Shown here: one piece after another, positions 45,345-59,100 of the stretch | Position numbering within the stretch: position 1 is the first letter of the stretch | Layout: each line of letters starts with the position of its first letter | DNA from: Zoroaster sp. YZ-2022 | Lineage: Eukaryota > Echinodermata > Asteroidea > Forcipulatida > Zoroasteridae | Direction of reading: 5' to 3' | Length of the DNA: 64,000 nucleotides | Assembly: GCA_029582265.1 (NCBI GenBank) | Contig: CM055817.1 | Span: 28,514,258-28,578,257 of the forward strand | Notes under the pieces: generated by a model | The model's database searches: none | What the model saw: only the letters and a program-made list of their open reading frames with translations | Told to the model about the DNA's origin: nothing | Translations under genes and position numbers: made by a program

Positions 45345-46210
45345 GTCGTCAATTTAATGGACTCATTGTAATTATCAAAAAGAAACTGAAAGGAATCGGT
45401 CGCACTCTGCTTTCATGTCATTTACTTAGAATTAAATAACTACACACCGTGTGTGTACACGTTAGTAATGGTGCCTAGCCAGAGCGGCATCAGTTAAAAC
45501 ATATGTAGGATTTGAAAAACGGGTCCATAACGTGTGTTATGCATACGTGTTGTGCACAAAGTAAATTGGCCCTGAAGCCTGTTAAGAATGCAATAACTAC
45601 ACAACATGTGTGGACTGGTATAAGGATCTATGTATTATTATTGCGTTCAGACATCGTAGTTAATTAGACTCATAACAATGTCACACCGCCATATAGGTGT
45701 GTGTATGATGTACAAAGATATATGGAGAATCACCAAAGCGAATAAGGACGCGACTTGGTCACAATCACTTTTTCAGTGCATGTGTTTTGTACACAGATAC
45801 AAAATGCGCTATAAATTATGTCATGATGAGGTCACGAGACATTGCAGGCCAAAAGGCACATCTACAATACCCCACAAATAAATAACTGAAAAAAGTTTGA
45901 TGATCGGGTGTATACTTCTTGAGCTATGGTGGTAACAATATTGCCTAATTAAATATTCACGTGACTATAACTAAGCTAATTAATAAAGAATTTTAGTCTA
46001 ATGACATTTAGAAACTACGTCAAGGCATAAGCTTCCATATGGTATATGAATTGACTCTTTCTGATATTCCTAAGAAGGATATTTGCCACCAAGACCTTTC
46101 ACACGTTAAGGCAATAGGGTTTTGGGAGAAATAAAGAATAATAATAATAATAAAACAATAATAATCTTGACAGAAACAATAGCTGTTCCGACTATCAGGT
46201 CGTAACAGCT
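45345..46210 (+). repeat. Dispersed repeat, copy 2, ending in a stem-loop
   Basis: Second, longer copy of the repeat at 34335. It ends in an (AAT)n run, 'cagaaacaat' and a 12-bp stem AGCTGTTCCGAC/GTCGTAACAGCT with one mismatch (46181-46210), then TAATAA. A partial third copy follows at 46211-46400. Confidence 0.75.
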
Positions 46211-47316
46211 AATAACTACACAACGTGTGTAGAATAGTAGTATAAGGCCTATGTATTATTATTGCGTTCAAACATCGTAATTAATTGGACTCGATAACAA
46301 GTCCCCACGTCATATCTGTTTGTGTATTATGTACAAAGATATATGGAGAATTACTGCCGAATAAGGAAGCGACTTGGTCACATCAACGTTTTCAGTGGGT
46401 TCCCATATTGCTTCTTGTTCTGCTTGTTATTAAACAAATACAAACAAAAGTTAAATAAAAGTTTATATGCATATCATGGCTACAAGAGTCACCATACCAT
46501 CGGACAATACCTATCACTCATCAATATCAAATATTAAAAGAAGTCACTGAAAAAATGATGATGGATTGATGGGACAGTTGAGCCATGAATCTGACGTTTA
46601 AAGTCACAGATCCCAATTGGATTGCAATTGCAATTGGAACAGAAGTACATTTATGAAGTTCAGCATCTGCAAGTGAGTAGTGTCCTTTGGGTCTCAGCTT
46701 AACTTGAACAAGGAGGGGACCTGGAAAAGGTTCCCAAACATGTAGCAGTACAATGCTCTCTGATCCTGCAACCCAGATAATTGCACCATTTGAATGACCA
46801 TCAAAACACTCAAAACTATAAATAGAGCACAAATGTATTTATTTTGAGACCCCAAAAATATAGGAAGTCCAATACAAACAGTGATCCCAAGGTAAAAAGC
46901 ACTCCCATTGCTGATCAAAAGTGACATCACATAGTGAAAAAATTGCAAAAGGAGTCCCTGTGTGAACTATATTTCAGCTCATAAAATGTGATTTTATTGA
47001 GTCTATTTTGGAAAAAGATTTCTTAAATCTTAACCAGTATGCATGTAGTAAAGGTGAAGGTGTCGTTGTCACCAAGGGTACTCTGAAATGGTACCCAGGC
47101 AACCCCAGTCCTATTATACATTAATGTACTTTTATTATTGCCGAGTCCAAGTCACTGAAAATGGTAATTAAGTCACATGTTCATCAGTGTGTATGTGTAT
47201 TATGTCATTAATGGTCATCTGTCAGATCATACAGCAAGGTCTTAATTTGATCTGTGGTCAGATGAGGCATGCAGCAACGTTGGAATTCTGCACAGTAATG
47301 GCTTTCATATACTTAC
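46211..47316. other. Partial dispersed repeat and non-coding DNA
   Basis: 46211-46400 is a partial tandem copy of the preceding repeat ('caacgtgtgtagaatagtag', 'caaagatatatggagaatta'). 46520-46950 has open minus-strand frames with some protein-like composition, but I could not set splice sites, so I do not call an exon. Confidence 0.4.
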
Positions 47317-47575
47317 AAACGGTGATAGTGACAGAAAAGGAACATGTGGCTGATAGCCCAAGTGCATCAGTGAAGGTATACATAACTTTAGTTCTGCCAA
47401 GATTGAAAAATGATTCAGGTGTGTGTGTTGATGTTGTGGTGAATACATTGACATCTGTTGCCTCTGGTGGTGTCCATGTAACAGTACTGCCTAGTGGATT
47501 TGTGGTTGTCAAAGTTATATCTCGTGGACATCCAGTGATCACCGGTGGAGAATTCAGGATGCGAAATAAAGTATC
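47317..47575 (-). CDS. HYR-domain exon of the LDLa/CUB/EGF/HYR gene
   Basis: Minus-strand exon with HYR (hyalin repeat) features: 'PPVITGCPRDITLTTT', 'TVTWTPPEATD', then 'YTFTDALGLSATCSF' and 'SVTITV'. HYR is an Ig-like extracellular adhesion module. The donor is |gtaagt (phase 1) at 47316. The acceptor is best placed at gttag|gat (47576), which gives phase 0, unlike the phase-1 end of the CUB exon upstream, so another exon may lie between. The gene probably continues leftwards. Confidence 0.75.
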
Positions 47576-47919
47576 CTAACTAGTTACCCCAGTCTTAGGT
47601 TGTCCTCCAGTCAGTTTGGTTGCCCAAAACATTTAGTGCAATTAATTGTTTCAAGACACTTAATGATATATGGTCTAAATCTAGAAAAAAAAGACCGGTT
47701 TTACCTACAGGTATGAGCTGTTTGAGCTACTCGTGAATAGTAATTACTAACTGTACTCGTACTCGCGCATTTTAACTACTTGGGTAATCGTCCCGCTGCG
47801 ATTACTGCAAAAGTACTGGCGAGTAGTATAACATTCACAAGTACCTACTGATTCACGATTAGTAATAGTTGTCAGCCGACACGCGAGAGTAGTAACACAA
47901 CCACACATTTGATTTAATT

Positions 47920-48072
47920 TTGCCCTACACCGACGTGTGTATAGCACTGTACGCTCAGTGCTTTCCGAGTGTCTGTGAAAAAACTACACAGGCGACTCGG
48001 GCGGGATTCGAATCCACGACCTCCTGCTTACTAGTGCAGACGTCTTACCTCTCGACCACCGAGCTTGCCCGA
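47920..48072 (-). mobile_element. tRNA-derived SINE
   Basis: Read on the minus strand: tRNA-like head with A box 'ggtggtcgagaggt', B box 'ggattcgaatccc', then the body 'gcctgtgtagttttttcac', 'ctcggaaagcactgagcg', 'tacagtgctatacac' and the end 'gtcggtgtagggc'. The same body forms the insertion at 39438-39698. Confidence 0.8.
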
Positions 48073-48648
48073 TGACGATTGGCCGGCTAGAATCATATAT
48101 AGCAGCGGGTTCCGCGATATATATAGATTGGTGAAATTCTTACATCGGGAGATAAACAGTTGATTTAATTTTGCGAGTAGTTACTGATTATACTAAAACA
48201 AATAATTTTAATCTGAAAAGGATACTGATGTTTAGAAAAATCTACTGTTTTTGCCAAGCCCTGTTAATAAAACATGTGTTTGTTTTTGGGGAAGGCCACA
48301 ACACTTCTAAAGGGTACAACATTGGTACTGTTTCTATGGGTAAACTTCACTTTCATTGAATCAATGCATGCATTAAACAACCAAAAATACTTGGAGCAAA
48401 AAACTTGGTGTTGGCAACTTTGTGCATCCTTGTTTGTGGTTTCTCTGAAATAAATGCATCTCAGACCGCTTACAATATTTTTGGATGACTGGTACATGTA
48501 CCTTTACCAACTTCACATTAAATTTGCTTTCCGATAATAATTCTGTAATTTTGTAATCAGATAACATTATTGATCTTAAATAGAGGTACATGTATGAAAG
48601 TCAAAAGAAATAGTAAACTGACGGTAATATAATTAACCCTCCTATAGG

Positions 48649-48870
48649 TTTAACACTCAAAGACACTCAAAATGTGTATGTCTCTCTTAACCCATTGACT
48701 TTGTGCAGTGCACTCAAATACATGCAAGCACATGTGGCTGTGATAGGAGGTCAAACCCAAAGACACTCAAAATTTGTATGTAACTCCCAACCCATTGACT
48801 TTGTGCAGTGCACTCAAATAATTGCAAGGACATGTGGCTAGGATAGGTCAAACCAAAACCATTCGACAGT
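48649..48870. repeat. ~115-bp tandem duplication
   Basis: Two adjacent copies of 'aaagacactcaaaat...acccattgactttgtgcag...tgcactcaaata...acatgtggct'. They differ at several sites. Confidence 0.85.
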
Positions 48871-49055
48871 ACATACACAGCTCTGTGTGACTCTGTGGTT
48901 TGACCTACCAATTGGCAATGCAACCAACAATACTCAAGTGACTGTCTGTGGGTGCCGTGCTGACTGGGCTAAATTTCAGCATGGGCATTTAATGAAATGA
49001 TAACAGCATAAAAATATATGCACAAACATGTATTCATATTTATATTCATACTTAC

Positions 49056-49442
49056 AAAATGTACCAGCAGCCCATCTCACTTGAAAACCTGAGTATGCAA
49101 TGTTCTTGTCAGTGAGAAAGTACATCCATACTGTATCAGTGTTTGTTACAGTAAAAGGCTCGGGAGCATTATAACCTTCAAAGAAGAAAACGCCATCGGT
49201 ATTTGTCTCTACGCCCTGGAAGGCCGAGTATTGTTCTTCTAAGCCTCTGCCAAAGTACAACTCATCTTTGTCCAACTCAGTTGAAAAGGGTAAATCAAAA
49301 GTGAAAGTAATTTCACTTGCTCCTGGTATGTAGATCAGAAAAAGTGCCTCGTAGCTATTCGGGTAATTACTGGGGTAGTTTGGACTGCTAAAAACACCGG
49401 TGGCACAGCTACTTCCATAACAAGAAGTTACATCTTGATTAC
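49056..49442 (-). CDS. CUB-domain exon (second CUB)
   Basis: 387-nt symmetric phase 1-1 exon, cttgcag|...|gtaag. It encodes a whole CUB domain: 'GSSCATGVFSSPNYPSNYPN' start, 'ITFTFDLPFSTELDKDELYF', 'FTVTNTDTVWMYFLTDKN' and 'YSGFQVRWAA' end. CUB modules mediate protein contacts in secreted or cell-surface proteins. Two N-terminal cysteines are present ('SCYGSSC'). The whole domain in one exon with matching phases fits exon shuffling. Confidence 0.88.
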
Positions 49443-50509
49443 CTGCAAGCAAAAACAGTTGTCAGATCAATTGATAAATTGTATTAATATAAAATGCATG
49501 CTGCCACAAGGGGAAGGTGGACAGGTCTCACATGACCTAAACTGCAATGTGCTCATTTCAGATACCAGTGTAACAAGAGGTAATAATAAATAACAAGGCA
49601 TTTACGCTATTAAAATCTTTGTGAAAATGCCATGAATAGTCCCTTTGCCATGAAATTTATTTTCCATTGATGTGGTTAACTACTGCACTAATTAGTGATA
49701 GACCACTATGAAAATGCCCATTATATTTCTTGCCAAGAAAGCACTGTTAGGAGAAGTTCACATTGCTTTTGTGGTGCTTTTCAGTTCTTTTATGGCAAAA
49801 ATAGCCCATTTGGGGGGATAATTTTCATGGAGTGGTCTGTCACTTACAGTACATACTGTAAAGTAAATTTCACAGCAAAGTGACTTAAAGCATTTTCACA
49901 GTAAAGATTTTCATACTGTTAATAAGGGTGTTCTACAATGAACACAGCACCTTACAAGTAACAGGGAAAATTAAACAACGGGTGTAAAGACAATGAACTT
50001 CAGCGGTATGAATATTAAATGGGAAACAAATAGGTCTTCATGCTTGAAAACAGGGGTTGCAATGGCACTGAACGATTTATCCTCAGTCTTCTTTAGCTGA
50101 GGCTTAGACACATGCTGCTGCCTTCTTTTTTCTTTGGGTTGTGACTCAAGCCAAGCACTTTTCTGCATATCCTAGGATGAAGACTCATGGCTTAGACATT
50201 TAATGTACATCACTTAGTGTATAGCTGGTATGCGTGTCACTGCACCGATTTTGAAGCCGACCGATGACCAAAAACCTAAAGGTATGTCAACATTTTTGCA
50301 CACCTGTGACTGTTTCCAAAAAATACATGGCTGGACAGATTCAATTTAGTATGATGCACTTTTTTAAAGATATTAATATAATAAAAACTAGTGTCAATAA
50401 AGCAACAATTCTAGCAATGAATCTCTCCCAGTGAATGAACAGATGCTCAATATTGCCAAATGTCACCCAACAATGGTTATGTGTACAAATAATATATTTC
50501 ATCACTTAC

Positions 50510-50632
50510 CTGTCAATGTCATACAATTATATCCACTACCACCTGGTTGAGAGCACTGACAGACATAACGCTCAAGACTGTTTCTGAGGAAGCAATTATC
50601 CCCATTGGCACATGGATTGGGAGTGCATGCAC
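50510..50632 (-). CDS. EGF-like domain exon
   Basis: 123-nt symmetric phase 1-1 exon, ctctgcag|...|gtaagt. It encodes 'ACTPNPCANGDNCFLRN' and 'RYVCQCSQPGGSGYNC', i.e. six cysteines in EGF order (C-x4-C-x5-C... C-x-C-x8-C). It lies upstream of the CUB exon at 49056. Confidence 0.88.
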
Positions 50633-51038
50633 CTGCAGAGAAAATTAAATAGTTAAATTGACAATTTTCCCAAGTAATTGGATACACTTTGTTAGTTTCA
50701 TTTGCATATTTATAACATGGTTGTAACATGGTTGTAACTATTTGGCGACCTATACTACAGACTGAAGGATCTTCTATATCCAAAGTCCATAACCCACCCC
50801 AGACTGAGGGATCCCCTATATCCTAAGTCAACCACCCTCCTTCCCCTGTGCTTGTTAACAACTGATTCAGTTCAGTGAGCACACACCTCTCCCCAACCCC
50901 TAGGATCCCAGTCTCATAGTCTCACAGTTTTCCCGCCTGCGCGCCTCAACGAACTAATCCTCCAGCATCCATTCATGGGATGATCCTCCAGCAGTCTACT
51001 TAAGCAGCAGCATTTTCCAGAGTCCGGCATTCTCCTGA

Positions 51039-51186
51039 GGACGATCAGAGCATACTGATCGAAACGTCGAGTTGTACCCCAGTTCTTTCATAGAACTAAT
51101 TACTACTCAATTGAGATTCCACATGGTGTCACCGCAATTAGTCTTACTTATCATCCTCACCATGCAAAGCTACAAGTTTTACCTAT
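51039..51186 (+). repeat. Dispersed 'acatggtgtcacc' repeat, copy C
   Basis: Nearly identical to 24652-24799 over ~145 bp in the same orientation, including 'catactgatcgaaacgtcg'. Confidence 0.85.
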
Positions 51187-54100
51187 GGTTGTTCATCTTT
51201 ACATTGTTTTTCATATCGTGAAATGAATCCAACAATTTGAACGAATCCAACATATGGGAGTACCTAGGCTATATCCACAAGTTGCCATGAAACTGATAAC
51301 CTCTTATGCTACTTAAAGGTTTGTTGGCTTTTACTTTTACCAAAAATGATATAATCAGTTTGTGTTTTGGTAATTTAGTTTTCCATACTATCAGTAGTCT
51401 ATTAAACAAAGTGTACCAGTTGTGTAATACCCTTGTCCATGGAAAGAAACAGGAACAATGGATTTAGGCCATTCATGATGATATTTCCCACAGACTGACA
51501 ACTTAGAAAGGCTTGAGCTTGAAAGAAGCAGTGCATCATGGATGACTTTAATGGTTGGCATTGGTTGCATGCGCAAACAGACACAGAGTGTAAGTGTGCT
51601 GTAACATGGCATGTATGAGTGCTAAGCAATCATGTGACTGTGAGTTTTGAGCTTCATTACAAGATTACAGATTTGTATTAAAGAGAACATTGTCATATTG
51701 CATTTTGCCATTTTGAGTCTCACAATGGCTGAAAGTTTTTACTGACTTTCGTTTTGGGGTTTTCTCTTCATAAATGCTTGTTTGTACAAGCTAATGTTAA
51801 TCATACAAAATTATTGTAACTTTCAACAGTTAGTTCCATATTACCAAAATTAAAATCACCCGAAGACATACATATATTTTTCAGGATATTTGACACTGAA
51901 ACTGGACGAATATTGTTTACGTTACATTGTACATACTACAAACAAGTTTCTGATTACACCACACATTTCACATTATGTTTTCTCTGAGTGTTTGATGTTG
52001 CAGTAATTTTCTGACTCCTGTTCATCAAGTACGGCCTCAATTTGTGCTCCTAGCAATTCATTAAAAAACAATGTTAAATTTTTTCCAGATTCGACCCAGT
52101 TAAGGCTACACACATGTATAGCCTTTAGCACTTTGCACTAAAACCGTGTGATGCGATCCAGGGTGCATTCATCACACTGAGACTTTCCACAAACGTCTTG
52201 TGGACATTTTCTAAACTATTTCGATTTTTACTGTTATTTTCTTAATTTTTCTGATGAAGCAAATCATTTTCTCCATATTGTTTTTTACTTTTAACACCTG
52301 TAGTAGCAGTGCAATGTGTTCCATCAAGTGCTCAATTACCATTATAATGCGATGCAACATGTGCACAAGTTTGAGCACCAATTACTGGTCATACCCACAA
52401 TTACTGTCGTTACTCAAGACCCAAAATACAATCCATATTTTAATATATCCGGTTATGTAAAAACAGAATCTTTGCAATAGGGCTAAACATATTCTAAAAA
52501 TAATCTCTGATCACTAAAATCACTATTGCCATTATTGCCTTAATTAATGTTTACATAATCCAAAAATGACGTCATAAAAGATTTGCCTTTAGAATGTGGA
52601 AAATGATGTGAAAGTCTGGACAATATCTCTACTCTGAGATGAAATATTAGGAAATATTTTGTTACTTTTCAGTCATCAGAAATGTCCCCCAAAGAATAAA
52701 TAAAAAGGGAATAAAACTGTTCCGAAGTAGAGTGCTCCTGAGATGAAAAGCAAACAAAGAGGAAACATGTATAACTCTTGAAAATCACTCTCTGTTTAAT
52801 TTCCCGCCAAGTTACCACTGAATGGTCAAATTTGCCCCTACATTGTATCAATGTAAATTGAGAATTCAATATGCCTCTAAAGGCTATAATCAACTGGATG
52901 TTATGGTAACTTACAAATAAAATCTTTGAAAAATATAAAAATTTTAAGTTCTAAAAAACTGTTAATTAATGGGACAGTTCTTACGCACTCAACTCTTTGG
53001 CATACCATTTCTGTGAAAAACTTACAAGCATAACGTATGTATTGTGACATTGGTTGCATAAACTTATATAAGTTATGCTTAAGTTAAACAAATAAAAATT
53101 GTATATGATTTTACTGGAATGTTAGTGCTTTTGAAAGTGGAAAAAGTTGTTTAAACACTGATTTTACTAGATATAAATATTTAGGATTTACACGCGACCT
53201 CAATTTTTGTCATGAACATTCTCATTTGTGATTGTATTGTTCTAAATACATGTATGCTGTCAACGAGCTTTGTTGTCTGTGGAAACCAAAAAGATATGAA
53301 TGCTTTGCATTTTTACAGCAATGATTTTTTTTTAAATACTGATTCTCAAAATGGACATAATATTCCTTATAGAAGAAGTGAATGAAGGAACTACTTAATT
53401 TGTTGGTGTTTATTTCATCAGGAGTGAGAAAGATTATTGAGAAAATAAAACATTAATATCATGGTTGAAAATAATTCTTTTTAATTTAACAACATTTTCA
53501 CAAAATGTTTTACACGATTTTAAAGTTATAAAGTACTTTTTGCCAAAATTTTAACCACCTTCCATTTTATTAGTTTTGAGACCTTCTCCAAATTATACCA
53601 TTTTATTTTAAATATCTAAAACAATATTTTTATGTTCACAATGGTAATTTTTGTTTACAACCATCTTCGTAATAAGATGAGCATGATTCAACTGTTTTTC
53701 TTCTTGGGTGGGTACACTTCTATTGTGCCCCATAAACTTTTAACTTTAATAACAGTTTGGGAGGCGACCAAGGCAGTCATTATACCAACATCGAATTTTT
53801 GGGTGACCACAATTCTGTGCATCTCAAAATATTTCACGGTGCTCAAGATGTCCATGCGTTAGCCCCCTATCTCTAGGCCCAACACACTGGACTCTCTCTG
53901 TATCCTTGGCCCTAGCTCCCATGCTATGTAGTTACAAAAGGAGCGATTTTTCAACTTTTGATCTGCTAATTATTACGATCTAAGAATGCCGTTGTGATTA
54001 GGTAATGCTTTTGCCCAAGAAAAGTGCGTAAACTTCCAGCAGTCTACTGGTCAATTAAGCATTTTTGTTAATTATTCTGCCTATGAAATTATTTGAAACC

Positions 54101-54940
54101 CCATTTTCCTTGACTTTGTACATTATACGCTTGGAGAAACATATTGCAGAGCTTTTAGAGTGGCCACCATGCAGTCTTTTAGAGAGTAGCATTGTTGTTT
54201 ACAAGTAGGGTCAGGCGAGGTCCAGCTCTCCCAAGGGATTTCCCCATTGAAATTGTACACAAAAAGCAGATAATCTTTGACCCAGCTGCCAGACAGGCTA
54301 CCTGTCAACGAGCGTTTGATAGATTGTACGTTTTATGAATGAGTTGTTTACTACTAGGTCTGTAATTGGTGGGGTGTTTTGGGGGAGGTTAGGGGCGGTG
54401 CTTTTTGATGCAAGCCTGACTTTGAAAGCAAATGGCTGTTTGACTTGGCTGTAAAAAACGACTGGCATTTGACCTTACGTGGCGTGAAGGGAGCTATGTC
54501 TGGAAGTAATAATTGTTTAGCACGCTCTTTTGCAGTCAAGTATAGCGTATCTAGCTATAAATGGAGGAAGAGTAGGTTTTGACTGCCATTGTACCCCCCA
54601 CCCCCGCTTTTTTTTCCATGGTGGGAGGTGGGTTTCAAAGTGTAAACATGGAGCATATAAAAAAGGATGGTGTAAACAAATGAGTGGACCTTGAAAAATG
54701 CTGCATGGGACATGGTGGACAGACATAATTTATTCAGCTCTATGGTTTATTTACAACAGTCGTAACAGTGAGACAAAAGGGACACTGGAAGGGAATCTGG
54801 TACCCTGTAGCTCATGTAACCAAAAATAATAAACAACTAACGGGGGTTATTTTCTGGACAAAAGAAAAAGAAACCTACCGCCCCCTGCAAAAATCATGAA
54901 TCACTCCCTGAAAAGGGTGGGAAATATATTATACAATTCT

Positions 54941-55083
54941 GACGCGGATCCAGGGGTGGGGCAGGGGGAAAAAACCCAAATAATACAAACATAACGAGGT
55001 GGTTATTATCAGAAAATAAAAAATGAAAATCTTGTTGACCCCCACCCTGCCCTCCCCTTAAAAATTCCTGGATCCGCCCCTCG
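54941..55083. mobile_element. hAT-like MITE (GGATCCAGG ends)
   Basis: Left 'cgcggatccaggggtgggg' and right 'attcctggatccgcccctcg' are inverted. The 'GGGGCGGATCCAGG' type of end is common in hAT-derived MITEs. 143 bp, non-coding. Confidence 0.75.
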
Positions 55084-55427
55084 AAATGGTTATATATACA
55101 ACCTCTAGACTATCTGAAAGAATTTGGGAATGCTAGGAGAACGATTATGCAATGGGATATACTCCACATTTCATTGAGTTACGCGTGCCAGTTGTCGACT
55201 GGCAGCTCCTGTTATAGATGTACAAAACGGATCGCGCTTGCACTTAAGGGTTAACCCATAACGTTTACTAGGCCTATTGTGAAATCGGTAACGTTAAGGG
55301 GCCTATACTCTTTTTTTTAATTTAAATTTGTTTTCAAAATTTCATGAAAGTGACATATTCCGAATAATGGATTCTATGCCAAAAGTGTCTGCTAGAAGGT
55401 TACCTAATTACTAACGTTAAGTTTTTG

Positions 55428-55927
55428 NNNNNNNNNNNNNNNNNNNNNNNNNNNNNNNNNNNNNNNNNNNNNNNNNNNNNNNNNNNNNNNNNNNNNNNNN
55501 NNNNNNNNNNNNNNNNNNNNNNNNNNNNNNNNNNNNNNNNNNNNNNNNNNNNNNNNNNNNNNNNNNNNNNNNNNNNNNNNNNNNNNNNNNNNNNNNNNNN
55601 NNNNNNNNNNNNNNNNNNNNNNNNNNNNNNNNNNNNNNNNNNNNNNNNNNNNNNNNNNNNNNNNNNNNNNNNNNNNNNNNNNNNNNNNNNNNNNNNNNNN
55701 NNNNNNNNNNNNNNNNNNNNNNNNNNNNNNNNNNNNNNNNNNNNNNNNNNNNNNNNNNNNNNNNNNNNNNNNNNNNNNNNNNNNNNNNNNNNNNNNNNNN
55801 NNNNNNNNNNNNNNNNNNNNNNNNNNNNNNNNNNNNNNNNNNNNNNNNNNNNNNNNNNNNNNNNNNNNNNNNNNNNNNNNNNNNNNNNNNNNNNNNNNNN
55901 NNNNNNNNNNNNNNNNNNNNNNNNNNN
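55428..55927. other. Assembly gap (500 N)
   Basis: Exactly 500 N. Confidence 0.99.
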
Positions 55928-56109
55928 ATACAGTCAATTCAACGTTCAGTTGGGTTTTATACAAACACTGGACAAACTTCAATTTGACCAGCTGACAGCT
56001 TTTTGTAATGCTCTAGAGTAGTCTAGAGTAGTATATAGTATATACATGTACGATGCAACCTTCTCAGGTTATTTTAATAATAAATGTCTTGAAAACGTAC
56101 GAAAAAACA

Positions 56110-59100
56110 ACAATGATGAACCTGGGGTCAGGTCAGGTCTTAGCCTGCTACAGGTACCACGTAACCCTGTACCACCTGCCGCGGGTCGGGTCGTCGGCGA
56201 CTAAACCGGCTCCCCCACCAGGTCTGCCTGGTGTGGAGGGTAGCTAAATACCCAGTGGCACTAAAAACAAGAGCCATCAAAGGGCGGAGCCCAGATGAGG
56301 CATCACCGGCTATTTAGATAGAGATGGTGTCTCGATAAAAACACCCGGAAGAAGGCAATGGCAAACTACTTCTGTATCTTGCCTAGTAAATTATGAATAG
56401 ACATAAAAACGAAACTCGAGTTAACGGCCGGTAGGACTCGCCATGGGGTGCCCGAGGTGGTGACCGACCGTCATCCAGTGACTCGGAGCAACAGGAAACA
56501 ACTGCGGATTGCAACGTGGAATGTGAGAACGTTATACCAGAAGGGGAAACTAGAGAATGTGTTGTACGAAATGAGCAGGTTAAATATTGGTATTTTGGGA
56601 CTCAGTGAGGTGAGGTGGACTGGTGCAGGAACTTTCAAGCAAAATGATTGTGTAATGGTCTACTCCGGAGGGGGAAAGCACGAACGAGGAGTGGGAGTGA
56701 TACTAAACAAGCAAGTTTCCAAAAGCTTACTAGGGCATTGGGCAATATCAGACCGAGTTATTCTAGTCAAAATAAAAGGTAATCCTTTCAATATTAGTAT
56801 TATTCAGGCATATGCTCCAACATCAGATGCAGATGATGAGGAACTTGAAAAGTTTTATGAAACACTCGACCAGGCATTCAGACAATGCAAATCAAACGAA
56901 GTCAAAATTGTTATGGGAGATTTTAACGCAAAAGTTGGCAGGGGCAAAGTTTCACAGACTGTAGGTCCTTTTGGTCTTTGCAACAGGAATGAGAGGGGCG
57001 ACAAGTTTGTGGACTGGTGTGTGGGCAGTAGGCAGGTTATCACCAACACGTGGTTCAAGAACCATCAGAGACGGCTATACACATGGACTAGCCCAGGGGA
57101 CAGAACAAGGAATCAAATTGATTTCATTACGGTCAAACAAAGGTTCCGGAATGCTGTTGTAGATTCTAAGACCTATCCCGGAGCGGACTGCGACAGCGAC
57201 CACAACCCAGTTGTGGCAACAATTGAATTGAAACTGAGGCAAAAGAAGAAAGGCACAAAGCGGAAACGGCTGTTGTACAGTGAGTTAAAAAAGGAGGATG
57301 TTCCGTCCAATTTCAAGGAGGAGGTGATGGAGAATATCGATCCAAACACCCCAAACAACTTGCTCTGGCAAGTGACTAGAGATGCATTAAAAAACGCGGC
57401 GTCAAAGCTCATTCCAGAAAAGGTTCAATCAAAAACGAATGATGCCTGGATGACTGACAAAATATTGAATCTGATGGAGCAAAGAAGGCTAGTGAAGGGA
57501 AGAAATGAAGTGCATTACAAACAGCTTAATCATGAAATTAGGGACAAGTGCAAGGAAGCCAAGGAAAACTGGCTTGATATTCAATGCCAAGAAATTGAAA
57601 GAAAACAACATAAAAATATGAAGGATATGTACGATAAAATCAAGCGCTTATCGGGTAAGAAGTCAAACAACCAGGCAGGATGCATAAAATCGGAAGATGG
57701 TACCATGCTTACAGAAACGGAAGATATTTGTAGCAGATGGATTCGTTACATCAAAGACCTCTTTGCAGACAACCGAGGGAACATGCCAGACATTGAGACG
57801 AGCATAGAAGGGCCGGAGATAATGAAGGATGAAATCAGGAATGGGATAGGAAAGATGAAGAAAGGCAAAGCAGTAGGGCCGGATGAAGTTTCGATAGAAA
57901 TGCTGGAAGCATTAGGAGAGGACGGAGTCGAATTATTTTATAAGATTTTCAATGAAATTTATGACACCGGAGAACTACCAGAAGATTTTTTGACATCGGT
58001 TTTTATCACTTTGCCGAAAAAGCCAGGTGCAGTGGAATGCAAAGACCACAGAACAATCAGCATCATGAGTCACGGTATTAAGCTACTATTGACAATTCTG
58101 ATAGAAAGAATTCGAAGCAAGTTGAGGCCAGAAATTGCAGATGAGCAGTACGGGTTCATGCCTGACCGAGGGACAAGGAATGCTACTTTTACACTAAGAA
58201 TGCTTTGTGAAAGAGCCATTGAACACCAAGTGGACATCTTTCTATGTTTCATCGACTACACCAAGGCATTTGATAAAGTTCAGCATGAAAAGTTCCTCCA
58301 GCTACTGCAAGATTTGGGCGTAGACGGAAAAGATGTCCAGTTAGTCAGAAATTTGTACTGGAACCAAAAGGCTGCAGTTAAGGTGGAAGACCAGCTGACG
58401 GAATGGATAAACATACTGCGAGGCTTGAGACAAGGTTGTGTACAATCACCGGACTATTTTAATCTCTACAGTGAAAAGATCCTTAGGAATATCGAGGACA
58501 TGGTAGGATTAAAAGTGGGTGGTGTTAACATCAACAATCTGCGTTATGCGGACGACACAGTCTTGATTGCGACATCACAAGAGCAGTTGCAAGCAATCTT
58601 GGACGTAGCAGTGGAAGCAAGCGCGGAAATGGGACTTTCAATCAATTGCGATAAAACCAAATCAATGGTAGTCAGCAAGAAAAAGGATAAGCCACAGTGC
58701 TGATTGACAATTGGAGAGGAGGAAATCGCGGAAAAGGAGAGTTTCAGCTATCTTGGGAGTTTGATAACAACGGATGGAAGATGCAAGAAAGATGTGAGAA
58801 AGCGAATTTCAATTGCCAAGGACAAATTTCAAGACATGCACTCCATTTTTACCAACCGGAACCTGACCATGCGCCTCAAAGTTCGGCTGCTCAAGTGCTA
58901 CATTTGGTCAGTTTTGACGTACGGCTGCGAGTCATGGACACTGTCACCAGAATTGATAAGGAATTTAGAATCAGCAGAAATGTGGTTTTTCAGAAGAATG
59001 CTCAAAATATCACACTTGGATCGAGTCACGAATGTAGAAGTTTTGCGGAGAGCCGGAGTGAATAGGGAGTTACTTTCAGTCATAACTAAAAGACAACTCT

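Larger units (their letters stand above)
50633..56109 (-). other. Large intron of the modular gene
   Basis: About 8.8 kb separate the EGF exon from the CUB exon at 59411. This part contains a dispersed repeat (51039), a hAT-like MITE (54941), an assembly gap and otherwise AT-rich DNA. Further exons may have been missed. Confidence 0.5.

Noticed and set aside
46527..46948. Further exon of the minus-strand modular gene
   Set aside because: Open and fairly protein-like, but no convincing donor, and no domain pattern I recognise.
47995..48070. Functional tRNA gene on the minus strand
   Set aside because: The head is tRNA-like, but the body continues as a SINE also present at 39531, and the anticodon loop length is irregular.
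54123..54308. Cys/Trp-containing minus-strand frame as an apple/PAN-like exon
   Set aside because: No splice sites in matching phase; too little pattern.
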